The notes: generated by a model from the letters alone, not told the origin. A stretch of 8,346 bases of DNA from an uncultured Chromatiaceae bacterium (GCA_946481195.1 CAMLNG010000148.1:1-8346), one strand, 5' to 3'; positions 1 to 7,273 are shown, numbered from the stretch's first letter. A program made the numbers and translations.

Positions 1-1622
1 TTGGCAACCATGACCCGGTCAGGCCTTTTAGCCAACCCGGTGGCAAAGCGGATTTTATGGCCTCAGATGGCAACCCTATAGGTGTCTATAGCCGCGGCAC
101 AGCGGCTTGCCCGATTGACGCTGCTCAGGCAACAGGCGTGCTATGCACTGAAGCGGTACGCGAACTGGGTTATCAGGAACTGCTGGCCGAACTGGGCGAA
201 TTTGGTCTGATGCCGGCAAACACCGATAGCCATTTCGAAACGCCTTTTAGCCGGCAACAACAGTTGCAGGGCCACGCGATGGCGAAAGCCGAGGTAGCGG
301 CGCTGGCCAATCGCCAGGCTGAGATCTGCGCCAATAGCCCCGGCGGTCGGTACAAAGCAGCTGACGCCACGGATTGCCGTATGCTGCCGGATGTCAGCTA
401 TCTGACGGAGCCGGTGCCGGGGCTTTGGTTGCTCGCGCTGGATGCGAATGTTTATCTGCCAAATCCGCAGGGAGAGCCGCAGCAGGCGTCAGGATATCGC
501 GGCTCTGGCAATGCCGGTTACAACGCGGTCATTCGCTACAAGCCTTATCTGCTGGAGTGGATTAAAGATGTGGCGGCACGCGCCAAAAAGCAGCATAAGA
601 CGCTGATTAGTTTCAGTCATTTTCCGATGGCAGAGTTTTATCAAGGTCAGGGCCCGGCGATTGCCCGGTTATTGGGAGCCGGTCAAGGCCAGCTATCGCG
701 TTTGCCGGCTGAAGATACCAGCCAGATATTGGCAGGGCTTGGGCTGACATTGCACATCGGCGGCCACATGCATTTGAACAACACAGCGATTATCCGCGGG
801 CAAACCGGGCAACAACTGGTCAATGTGCAGGCGCCGTCCATTGCGGCGTATCGTCCGGCCTACAAGCTGCTGAGCCAAACCGGCCCGACTAAGGTTCGGA
901 TGCAAACAGTGTTGCTCGACGAAGTGCCGGGCTTTGATCGTTTTTTCCCTTTGTATCAACGTGAGTGGCAACAATTAAACCGCTCTGGCGCAAAGGACCT
1001 GTGGGATATGAACATACTCCAGGCGAAAAATTATCATCAGTATGCCAACTGGCATCTGACTGAGCTGACCCGGCAGCGTTTTTTACCGCAAGATTGGCCG
1101 GCAGAGTTACGCCTGCTGCTACTGAAACTTAACGGTCAGCAAATGCTGTTGTTAAGCCAGACGGCGCAGCAGTTTGTGCTGGCAGATTTGTTAACGCAGC
1201 CGGATTTGCTTAGCGGGCTGCAGCAAAGCCAGGCCTGGCAGCAGGCCTCCAGACGCTTGCAGACGCAGGCCCAACAAGCAGGTATCACTTGGTCTGAGCT
1301 GGCGGGCTGGGACGGGCTGGCGCTTGCGACCGATTTCTATCGTCTGCAAACTGCCGGGGCTCTGGCCTTTAGCGATATCTCGTTGCAGCGCCGGCTGCAG
1401 TATCAGTTTTTTGCCCGAACTCTGCAGGGCGCTGACCCACAGCAGTGTGGCAATCCAGTGGTGCCGGCAGTAAAGATTGGTCAGCTGCCGCTACAGTCAT
1501 ACGCCGCACAAAACTTCTGCCAGCTGTTTAGCATCATCAGCCATTTGCTGCGCCAGGCCCGTTACGATGACTTCTCGCTGGATCTGCGCACCGGGACAAT
1601 CGAGAGTTTAAGTGCACATTGA
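1..1622 (+). CDS. Calcineurin-like metallophosphoesterase, 5' end cut off by the window edge
   Basis: This is a partial gene. The first complete codon is at position 3 and the frame is open to the left edge, giving 539 visible residues. Three signatures of the dinuclear metallophosphoesterase fold are visible. The GNHD motif is residues 1-4 of the visible part. A metal-ligand His sits in SFSHFPM (codon 618-620). The GGHMH motif is at 759-773. The earlier DxH and GDxxD motifs must lie upstream. The family hydrolyses phosphomono- or phosphodiesters using two metal ions, but the substrate here cannot be read from sequence. About 190 residues separate GNHD from the catalytic His. A C-terminal region of roughly 280 residues follows the GHxH motif and is Gln/Leu-rich; I do not recognise it. 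Several cysteines would suit a secreted, disulfide-bonded enzyme, which is inference because the N-terminus is missing. The first in-frame ATG (57) lies after GNHD, so it cannot be the true start. Confidence 0.88.
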   Translation, partial: GNHDPVRPFSQPGGKADFMASDGNPIGVYSRGTAACPIDAAQATGVLCTEAVRELGYQELLAELGEFGLMPANTDSHFETPFSRQQQLQGHAMAKAEVAALANRQAEICANSPGGRYKAADATDCRMLPDVSYLTEPVPGLWLLALDANVYLPNPQGEPQQASGYRGSGNAGYNAVIRYKPYLLEWIKDVAARAKKQHKTLISFSHFPMAEFYQGQGPAIARLLGAGQGQLSRLPAEDTSQILAGLGLTLHIGGHMHLNNTAIIRGQTGQQLVNVQAPSIAAYRPAYKLLSQTGPTKVRMQTVLLDEVPGFDRFFPLYQREWQQLNRSGAKDLWDMNILQAKNYHQYANWHLTELTRQRFLPQDWPAELRLLLLKLNGQQMLLLSQTAQQFVLADLLTQPDLLSGLQQSQAWQQASRRLQTQAQQAGITWSELAGWDGLALATDFYRLQTAGALAFSDISLQRRLQYQFFARTLQGADPQQCGNPVVPAVKIGQLPLQSYAAQNFCQLFSIISHLLRQARYDDFSLDLRTGTIESLSAH

Positions 1623-1692
1623 AGACAATAATGCAGTAAATGACTGCCCTAGTTAAATTCGGAGCGCTTATCAACTCCATGATGAGGCAAAT

Positions 1693-1833
1693 ATGGCTGG
1701 GGCTGCATTGAAGTTTTTCTATCTGAAACTAAGTAGTCAGGACGTCGTCAGCTGTATCCTGCGTCAGCCGCAGAATGATTCAGTGTACCCAAGCGAGTGC
1801 ACGTGCTGCACCTTGGGTAAAAGCCCAGGCTAA
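1693..1833 (+). CDS. Possible small ORF, 46 residues, function unknown
   Basis: An ATG at 1693 is preceded by GAGG (1684-1687) with a 5-base gap. It opens a 46-codon frame ending in TAA at 1831-1833. The product would start MAGAALKFFYLKLSSQ and carry three cysteines in four codons (CTCC, codons at 1798-1809) near its end. It has no recognisable domain, signal peptide or membrane segment. The Cys codons lie inside a strong hairpin (1786-1819). It could be a real small protein, a leader peptide, remains of an older gene, or a chance frame. Position and a plausible Shine-Dalgarno site are the only support. Confidence 0.22.
   Translation: MAGAALKFFYLKLSSQDVVSCILRQPQNDSVYPSECTCCTLGKSPG
1786..1819. 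repeat. Strong 34-nt hairpin with a 3-nt bulge
   Basis: TACCCAAG (1786-1793) is the exact reverse complement of CTTGGGTA (1812-1819). Inside it, GTGCA (1797-1801) pairs with TGCAC (1807-1811) around the loop CGTGC. This gives 13 base pairs with CGA bulged on the left arm. No T run follows on either strand, so it is not a standard intrinsic terminator. The right arm can instead take part in a second hairpin at 1811-1829 (CCT-t-GGG with CCCAGG). The two folds exclude each other. Confidence 0.6.
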
Positions 1834-1866
1834 AAACAAACCCTGATGTGCAACATTCGATTCTGT

Positions 1867-1896
1867 TGACCACTACAAGGTCATTACCTCCATGAC
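1867..1896. promoter_or_regulatory. Tandem inverted half-sites, possible operator
   Basis: TGACC (1867-1871) is inverted as GGTCA (1879-1883) across 7 bases. The same central element, read as GTCAT (1880-1884), is inverted again as ATGAC (1892-1896) across another 7 bases. The array overlaps TTGACC (1866-1871), the best -35-like hexamer upstream of the transporter operon. A dimeric repressor could bind such a site, but no regulator gene is in the window, and half-sites of five bases can arise by chance. Confidence 0.25.
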
Positions 1897-2012
1897 GCGG
1901 CTTAAACCACACTCATTTGGCCTGTATCAAAGAAACTTCACAGAGTCCGGTTTATAGTTCCTATTCATGCGACGAAAGCGGACCATTCAGCCGCAGCAGG
2001 ACGAGACGGAAT

Positions 2013-3146
2013 ATGACGGGATCCTCAACACCATCTGCATCACCATTGACGACACAGCCTTCTGGTCAATCGCCGGACAAGCGACGGACAAAATTACTGG
2101 CCATGGCATTGCTGGTGGCTGGGGCGGCGCTGGTATTTTATTTGCTGAAATACCATGCCGGGACGGCCGACAATCTGCTGAAAAGCAATGGCCGGATTGA
2201 AGCGGTTGAAATCGCGGTGGCCGCCAAAACAGCAGGGCGGATCAAAGAGTTACTGGTCGATGAAGGCGATTTTGTCGAAGCCGGCCAGCTGGTAGCCACA
2301 GTGGCCTCTGAATCACTGGAAGCACAGCTGTTGCAGGCGCAGGCGCAATTGCGTCAGGCGCAAAGCAGTACTGTGACGGCGCAAAGCCAGTTGTTGCAGC
2401 GCAACAGCGAAAAAGCCGCATTGCAGGCGTTATTGCTGCAGCGCAAGGCCGAACTGGCCGCCGCACGCAGCAGAGCCAGCCGCACCGGCACGCTGGCGCA
2501 AACCGGATCAGTGTCAAAACAATTGGCGGAAGATAACGATACGCTGGTAACCAGTGCCAAAACCGCGGTCAGCGCGGTACAGGCGCAGCTTGAAGCGTCG
2601 CAGGCGGCTATTGTGTCGGCCGAGGCGCAAATTGTAGCAGCGGCATCGACAGTGGATGCGGCCAGTGCCACTGTGGCGCGGGTGGAGTCTGAACTTCGCG
2701 ACAATCAGCTGCGCGCGCCGCGGGCCGGCCGTATTCAATATCGCATTGCCCAGGTTGGCGAAATTGTCGCGGCCGGCGGCAAAGTGTTGAGCCTGATTGA
2801 TGTCAGCGACGTGCATATGACGTTTTTCCTGCCGTCGGCAGTGGCTGGCCGGGTAGAAATTGGCAGCGAAGTCCGGCTGGTGCTGGATGCATTGCCCGGT
2901 GTGTCGATACCGGCGCAAGTGTCTTATGTCGCTGATGTGGCGCAATTTACGCCAAAAACCGTGGAAACCGCCAGTGAGCGCGAAAAGCTGATGTTCAGGG
3001 TCAAAGCGCGCATCGACCCGCAGTTGCTGCTGCGGCATAAAACCAAAGTGAAAACCGGCCTGCCGGGTGTGGCTTATCTGCGGCTGGACCGCAGCGCGCC
3101 CTGGCCGGAGTCAGTACCGCCCTTAGTGGTGGAGCGCGCACAGTGA
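2013..3146 (+). CDS. yhiI: HlyD-family membrane-fusion (periplasmic adaptor) protein, YhiI-like
   Basis: This 377-residue adaptor would bridge an inner-membrane transporter and an outer-membrane channel. After a polar N-terminus it has one membrane anchor at about residues 27-46. Then come the first half of a biotinyl-lipoyl-like domain (about 58-98, NGRIEA and [11 protein letters not shown]), a long Ala/Gln-rich coiled-coil hairpin (about 100-230), the second lipoyl half (LRAPRAGR at 233-240 to about 265) and a beta-barrel. The stretch QFTPKTVET...LMFRVKARI (about 311-334) matches E. coli YhiI as I remember it. The ATG at 2013 is chosen because AGGA/GAG-type sites precede it and because the protein is then close to YhiI in length (about 355). 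A longer in-frame reading from TTG 1917 adds 32 residues with no family resemblance. The stop overlaps the next gene's start by four bases (GTGA), which implies translational coupling. Confidence 0.9.
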   Translation: MTGSSTPSASPLTTQPSGQSPDKRRTKLLAMALLVAGAALVFYLLKYHAGTADNLLKSNGRIEAVEIAVAAKTAGRIKELLVDEGDFVEAGQLVATVASESLEAQLLQAQAQLRQAQSSTVTAQSQLLQRNSEKAALQALLLQRKAELAAARSRASRTGTLAQTGSVSKQLAEDNDTLVTSAKTAVSAVQAQLEASQAAIVSAEAQIVAAASTVDAASATVARVESELRDNQLRAPRAGRIQYRIAQVGEIVAAGGKVLSLIDVSDVHMTFFLPSAVAGRVEIGSEVRLVLDALPGVSIPAQVSYVADVAQFTPKTVETASEREKLMFRVKARIDPQLLLRHKTKVKTGLPGVAYLRLDRSAPWPESVPPLVVERAQ

Positions 3147-5902
3147 CGGATGTGGTGGCCCGGCTGCAGCAGGTCCGGCTGGTGCATGGCAACACCACTG
3201 CGCTTTCGGATATTTCGCTGCAGATCCCATCCGGTAAAATGGTTGGCTTGATTGGGCCGGACGGCGTGGGTAAATCCAGCCTGTTGTCGCTGCTGGCCGG
3301 CGCCCGCGCCATTCAGCAAGGGCGGGTGGAAGTGCTCGGTGGTGATATGGCAAGCCGCGCCCATCGCGAACGGGTTTGTGCCGACATTGCTTATATGCCG
3401 CAGGGCCTTGGCAAAAACCTGTATCTGACTTTGTCAGTGGAGGAAAATCTGCAGTTTTTTGCCCGCTTATTTGGTCACAACGCGGCTGAGCGGCGCCGGC
3501 GTATTGACGAGCTGACGCAGGCGACCGGCCTGTACGCCTTTTTACAGCGGCCGGCCGGTAAGTTATCCGGCGGCATGAAACAAAAACTCGGTTTGTGCTG
3601 CGCGCTGATCCATGACCCGAAACTGTTAATCCTCGATGAGCCGACTACCGGGGTTGATCCGCTGGCGCGCAGTCAGTTCTGGCAGCTGATCCAGCGCATC
3701 CGGCAGCAGGCGCCGCAAATGAGTGTGCTGGTGGCGACCGCCTATATGGACGAAGCCGAACAGTTTGACTATCTGGTGGCACTGAACGCTGGTACTGTGC
3801 TGGCCTGTGGCAGCCCGGCTGAGCTGAAACAGCAAACTCAAACTCACCAGTTGGAAGCGGCTTTTATCCGTTTGTTGCCGGCGGCACTGACGGCGGATTA
3901 TCAGCCGGTGACAGTGCCGCCGCTGCTCGCTGACAGCAATAGCCAGATAGCCATCGAAGCCGCGGGCCTAAGCCGGCAGTTTGGTGACTTTACCGCCGTG
4001 GATAACGTCAGTTTTCAAATCAAAAAAGGCGAGATTTTTGGCTTTCTCGGCTCGAACGGCTGCGGTAAATCCACCACGATGAAAATGCTGACCGGCTTAT
4101 TACCGGCCACCTCGGGGCGGGCCATGTTGTTTGGCCAGGTACTGGACCCGGATGATATTTCTACCCGCAAAAGGGTGGGTTATATGTCGCAGGCGTTTTC
4201 GCTGTACAGCGAGCTGACGGTGCTGCAGAACCTGCACTTGCACGCACAGTTATTTCAGGTGCCGGCGGCGCAAATTGAGACACGCGTCAACGCCATGTTG
4301 CAGCGTTTTGGTCTGACTCAGGTCGCTGAGGCGTTGCCGGACAGTTTGCCGCTGGGCATGCGTCAGCGCTTGTCGCTGGCGGTGGCGATGGTGCACCAGC
4401 CGGAGCTGTTAATCCTCGACGAACCGACCTCTGGTGTCGACCCGATCGCCCGCGACCAGTTCTGGCAGCTGATGATCGATTTGGCGCGCCAGGACCGGGT
4501 CACTATTTTTATCTCGACCCATTTTATGAACGAAGCCGAGCGCTGCGACCGCATCTCGCTGATGCATGCCGGCAAAGTGCTGGTCAGCGACACACCGGCG
4601 CAAATTGTGGCCAGCCAGCAGGCGGATAATCTGGAGCAGGCCTTTATCCGTTATCTGGAACAAGCCGGCGCCCGCGAACAGAGCAGTAGCAGCGGGTTGG
4701 CCTTCATGGCACAACAACCTGCGGCTGCAGCACAAAAAGCATCTGCAGCACAACAGGCAGCTGCGCAGAAGCGGCGTTTCAGCTGGCAGCGCTTGTGGAG
4801 CTTCAGTCAGCGCGAAACGCTGGAGCTCAGGCGGGACCCAATCCGCGCTGCACTGGCCTTGCTCGGCAGCCTGGTGCTGATGGTGTTTATTGGCTTTGGT
4901 ATCACCATGGACGTGGAAGATCTCAGTTTTGCCGTGCTGGATCAGGACCAGTCAGTGCTGAGCCAGAACTATGTGCTGAACCTGGCCGGTTCCCGCTATT
5001 TTATTGAAAAAGCCCCGCTGCAAAGCCAGCAAGACATCGACAGGCGCATGCGCAGCGGCGACATCAGCCTGGCGCTGGAAATCCCACCCGGTTTTGGCCG
5101 TGATGTGGCGCGTGGCCAACAAGTTGCCATCGCCGCCTGGGTCGACGGCGCTATGCCTAACCGCGCCGAAACCATCAAAGGTTATGTGCTTGGCATGCAT
5201 CTGCATTGGTTGCGGATGCAGGCGACCGAAGCGCTGGGTGCTGACGCGACGAGCCTTAGCAGCAGTCTGGAAACGCGCTTTCGCTATAACCCCGATGTGA
5301 AAAGCCTGGTAGCGATGGTGCCTGCGATGATCCCGCTGTTGCTGCTGATGATCCCGGCGGTGCTGACGGCCTTGTCGGTGGTCCGGGAAAAAGAGCTGGG
5401 TTCAATCATCAATTTGTATGTGACGCCAGTCAGCCGGCTGGAGTTTTTACTGGGCAAACAACTGCCTTATATCGCGCTTGCGATGCTGAATTATCTGCTG
5501 ATGCTGCTTGCGGCTGTGACTTTGTTTCAGGTGCCGCTGACCGGCAGTTTTGTCGCTTTAAGTCTGAGTGCACTGATGTTTGTGCTGTTTTCTACCGGTT
5601 TTGGCTTGTTTGCTTCGACTTTTACCAACAGTCAGATCGCGGCCATTTTGGTGGCCGTGCTTGGCAGTATTATCCCGGCCGTGCAATTTGCCGGCATGAT
5701 CACACCGGTATCCGCGCTGGAAGGCGCCGGCCGGCTGATTGGTGAAGTCCATCCGGCCAGCGCTTTTTTGACCATCAGCCGTGGTGTCTTCAGCAAAGCG
5801 CTGCAGCTGTCGGACATTTATCCGGCGCTGCTGCAGATGAGCCTGGCGGCGCCGCTGATTTTGCTGGCGGCGGTGTTGCTGCTGAAAAAACAGGAGTCCT
5901 GA
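3143..5902 (+). CDS. rbbA: RbbA-type ABC-ABC-permease fusion protein
   Basis: This 919-residue protein has two ABC ATPase domains followed by an ABC-2 permease domain, the order and near length of E. coli RbbA (911). NBD1 has Walker [10 protein letters not shown] (38-46), signature LSGGM (141-145) and Walker B ending LLILDE (161-166). NBD2 has Walker [10 protein letters not shown] (303-311), a degenerate signature LPLGM (402-406), Walker B ending in Glu427 and an H-loop His460. The H-loop position of NBD1 is Ala200 ([10 protein letters not shown]). An Ala/Gln-rich linker (about 524-543) leads to the permease: one membrane segment near 569-588, a periplasmic domain to about 720, then five more segments to about 914. 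It begins with GTG, with GGAG eight bases upstream, overlapping the adaptor stop. In E. coli RbbA was described as a ribosome-bound ATPase acting at the E site. The linked adaptor and permease equally suggest efflux. Substrate unknown. Confidence 0.93.
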   Translation: MTDVVARLQQVRLVHGNTTALSDISLQIPSGKMVGLIGPDGVGKSSLLSLLAGARAIQQGRVEVLGGDMASRAHRERVCADIAYMPQGLGKNLYLTLSVEENLQFFARLFGHNAAERRRRIDELTQATGLYAFLQRPAGKLSGGMKQKLGLCCALIHDPKLLILDEPTTGVDPLARSQFWQLIQRIRQQAPQMSVLVATAYMDEAEQFDYLVALNAGTVLACGSPAELKQQTQTHQLEAAFIRLLPAALTADYQPVTVPPLLADSNSQIAIEAAGLSRQFGDFTAVDNVSFQIKKGEIFGFLGSNGCGKSTTMKMLTGLLPATSGRAMLFGQVLDPDDISTRKRVGYMSQAFSLYSELTVLQNLHLHAQLFQVPAAQIETRVNAMLQRFGLTQVAEALPDSLPLGMRQRLSLAVAMVHQPELLILDEPTSGVDPIARDQFWQLMIDLARQDRVTIFISTHFMNEAERCDRISLMHAGKVLVSDTPAQIVASQQADNLEQAFIRYLEQAGAREQSSSSGLAFMAQQPAAAAQKASAAQQAAAQKRRFSWQRLWSFSQRETLELRRDPIRAALALLGSLVLMVFIGFGITMDVEDLSFAVLDQDQSVLSQNYVLNLAGSRYFIEKAPLQSQQDIDRRMRSGDISLALEIPPGFGRDVARGQQVAIAAWVDGAMPNRAETIKGYVLGMHLHWLRMQATEALGADATSLSSSLETRFRYNPDVKSLVAMVPAMIPLLLLMIPAVLTALSVVREKELGSIINLYVTPVSRLEFLLGKQLPYIALAMLNYLLMLLAAVTLFQVPLTGSFVALSLSALMFVLFSTGFGLFASTFTNSQIAAILVAVLGSIIPAVQFAGMITPVSALEGAGRLIGEVHPASAFLTISRGVFSKALQLSDIYPALLQMSLAAPLILLAAVLLLKKQES
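4725..4753 (+). repeat. 11-bp direct repeat in the RbbA interdomain linker
   Basis: CTGCAGCACAA occurs at 4725-4735 and again at 4743-4753, 18 bases apart and in the same reading frame. It encodes part of the Ala/Gln-rich, low-complexity linker between NBD2 and the permease domain. In-phase repeats like this are prone to slippage that changes linker length without breaking the frame. Confidence 0.6.
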
Positions 5903-5905
5903 GAC

Positions 5906-7030
5906 ATGCGGCACAAACTGGCGAATATTTTCCGGCTTGGCAGCAAAGAACTGTGGAGCCTGTGGCGCGACCCGATGATGTTGCTGCTGATTTTGTACAC
6001 CTTCAGCGCCAGCATTTATATCGCCGGCACTTCAATGCCGGAAACCCTGCACAAAGCGCCTATTGCTGTGGTGGACGAAGATCAGTCGATGTTATCCGGC
6101 CGCATTGTGGCGGCCTTGTACCCGCCGTATTTTAAGCCGCCGGTGCTGATTAGTCTGGTGGAGGTCGACGCCGCGCTCGATGCCGGTATCTATAGTTTTG
6201 TGCTGAATATTCCGCCAGGTTTTGAGCGGGATTTGCTGGCCGGGCGCGCCCGCAGTATTCAGCTCAGTGTGGACGCGACGCGGATCAGTCAGGCTTTTAG
6301 CGGCAGTGGTTATATCGAACAAATTGTCAGTAGCGAAATCAATGAGTTCCGTCAACGTCACCGGCTCAACACTCAGCTGCCTGTCGATTTGGTGCTGCGG
6401 GCCAGTTACAACCCGAACTTAACATCCAGCTGGTTTGGCTCGCTGATGGAGCTGATCAATGCCGTGACGATGATCTCAATTATCCTGACCGGTGCTGCGC
6501 TGATCCGCGAACGCGAACACGGAACCATTGAGCATCTGCTGGTGATGCCGGTAACACCAGCGGAGATTATGCTGGCGAAGATCCTGGCAATGGGGCTGGT
6601 GGTGCTGCTGGCCACCGGATTTTCGCTGACATTAATGATCCAGCTGGTACTGCAGGTGCCGGTGGCGGGCTCTGTGCCGCTGTTTTTGCTGGTCACTGCG
6701 TTACAACTGTTTGCTACTACATCGATGGGTATCTTTATGGCGACCGTGGCTCGCTCAATGCCGCAGTTTGGTTTGTTACTGATTTTAGTGTTATTGCCGC
6801 TGCAGCTGCTGTCCGGCGGTATGACGCCGAGGGAAAGTATGCCGGCGCTTATCCAGCATCTGATGCTGGCGGCGCCCAATACCCATTTTGTTGCAGCGGC
6901 ACAGGCTATTTTGTATCGCGGTGCCGGCCTCGCTGTCGTCTGGCCGCAGCTGCTGGCCTTGCTGTTGATTGGTGCAGTGTTATTCCGCTTTTCGCTGCGC
7001 CGGTTCCGTCAGTCACTGAGTAGTTTATAG
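5906..7030 (+). CDS. yhhJ: ABC-2 type permease, YhhJ-like
   Basis: This 374-residue inner-membrane permease has the usual length of E. coli YhhJ. It has one N-terminal membrane segment (about 23-40) and a large periplasmic domain with APIAVVDEDQS (51-61) and NIPPGFERD (101-109). Five more segments follow from about residue 183, with the family stretches ALIREREHGT (198-207) and LLSGGMTPRESMP (301-313). It is built like the C-terminal half of RbbA: compare EREHGT with EKELGS, DEDQSMLS with DQDQSVLS, and SYNPNL with RYNPDV. The two probably form the two membrane halves of one transporter. AGGAG (5892-5896) lies inside the end of rbbA, nine bases before the ATG, and only three bases separate the genes, so co-translation is expected. 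No canonical intrinsic terminator follows its TAG stop. Confidence 0.92.
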   Translation: MRHKLANIFRLGSKELWSLWRDPMMLLLILYTFSASIYIAGTSMPETLHKAPIAVVDEDQSMLSGRIVAALYPPYFKPPVLISLVEVDAALDAGIYSFVLNIPPGFERDLLAGRARSIQLSVDATRISQAFSGSGYIEQIVSSEINEFRQRHRLNTQLPVDLVLRASYNPNLTSSWFGSLMELINAVTMISIILTGAALIREREHGTIEHLLVMPVTPAEIMLAKILAMGLVVLLATGFSLTLMIQLVLQVPVAGSVPLFLLVTALQLFATTSMGIFMATVARSMPQFGLLLILVLLPLQLLSGGMTPRESMPALIQHLMLAAPNTHFVAAAQAILYRGAGLAVVWPQLLALLLIGAVLFRFSLRRFRQSLSSL

Positions 7031-7051
7031 TGGCGGGCGGTAAAACTTAGG

Positions 7052-7077
7052 GTTATAAAATTAATTATTTTAATAAC
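7052..7077. repeat. AT-rich imperfect hairpin after yhhJ
   Basis: GTTAT...AAAAT pairs with ATTTT...ATAAC around the loop TAATT, with one bulged base, giving about ten weak pairs. It begins 22 bases after the yhhJ stop codon. It lacks the GC-rich stem and T run of an intrinsic terminator. It sits just upstream of the csp -35 box and may simply be AT-rich promoter-upstream DNA. Confidence 0.35.
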
Positions 7078-7092
7078 TCAGTGAAATAAGCT

Positions 7093-7120
7093 TTGACAGT
7101 TTCGCCAAACCAGATACACT
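7093..7120 (+). promoter_or_regulatory. Sigma70-type promoter of the cold-shock gene
   Basis: A perfect -35 hexamer TTGACA (7093-7098) is followed, after 16 bases, by TACACT (7115-7120), a four-of-six match to the -10 consensus. AT-rich DNA lies upstream (7053-7076). Transcription would start near 7127, giving a leader of about 147 nt, similar to the long leader of E. coli cspA. This is the most convincing promoter in the window. Confidence 0.72.
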
Positions 7121-7126
7121 GGCCAC

Positions 7127-7273
7127 GCTTAATCAGTTTGTTCATTATTTATGCACCACATCGAAAGTACCAGTTGTATTAGTACCTCCTGTCTTCATAA
7201 GTTAAAACATCTCTTGTAGCACCATCGTCTGATTTCAGACTCAATTAAATGTTAATTAATACAGGTACATACA
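7127..7273 (+). promoter_or_regulatory. Long structured 5' leader of the cold-shock mRNA
   Basis: The predicted leader is about 147 nt. GTACCT (7182-7187) can pair with AGGTAC (7263-7268), which covers the Shine-Dalgarno AGG (7263-7265). Rival pairings are GTACC (7167-7171) with GGTAC (7264-7268), and CCTGT (7188-7192) with ACAGG (7261-7265). A local hairpin, GTCTGATTTCAGAC (7227-7240), lies between these arms. Long leaders that refold with temperature are known for E. coli cspA; whether this one does so is inference. I did not find the E. coli cold-box sequence. Confidence 0.45.

Larger units (their letters stand above)
1623..2012. other. 390-base intergenic region upstream of the transporter operon
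   Basis: This stretch separates the metallophosphoesterase gene from the yhiI-like start. It contains the possible small ORF, the 34-nt hairpin and the operator-like repeats listed separately, plus a perfect 5-bp stem with a 5-nt loop at 1759-1773 (CTGCG/CGCAG). No intrinsic terminator follows the phosphoesterase stop, because no GC-rich stem here is followed by a T run. TTGACC at 1866-1871 resembles a -35 box, but nothing like TATAAT lies 16-18 bases downstream. TATAGT at 1953-1958 resembles a -10 box without a good -35. The operon promoter is therefore not assigned. Confidence 0.6.

Noticed and set aside
1640..1711. 23-codon frame beginning MTALVKFGAL after the phosphoesterase
   Set aside because: It is very short, has no Shine-Dalgarno site and overlaps the better-supported 46-codon frame.
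1786..1819. Resemblance of the hairpin to an integron attC site
   Set aside because: The outer arms ACCCAAG/CTTGGGT resemble R-box pairs, but the essential GTT (and AAC on the other arm) is missing, the site is only 34 bases long, and no cassette array or integrase is present.
1866..1894. TTGACC as the -35 of a sigma70 promoter for the transporter operon
   Set aside because: No acceptable -10 hexamer occurs 15-19 bases downstream; the bases there read close to TCCATG.
1967..2200. Overlapping 77-residue frame starting with ATG 1967
   Set aside because: It lies mostly inside the adaptor gene in another frame and has no domain. The adaptor frame carries the clear family motifs.
2354..3364. Several minus-strand frames of 76-174 residues opposite the adaptor and early rbbA
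   Set aside because: They are shadows of GC-rich coding sequence on the + strand. They have no motifs and no Shine-Dalgarno sites, while the + strand shows conserved families throughout.
3730..3760. Loss of the NBD1 H-loop His as a sign of a decaying rbbA gene
   Set aside because: The frame is intact over 919 residues, both Walker motifs are perfect, and the same VATAYM sequence is, as I recall, normal in E. coli RbbA.
6406..6879. 157-residue minus-strand frame opposite yhhJ
   Set aside because: It is Ser/Ile-rich without domain features and lies fully inside a well-matched permease gene.
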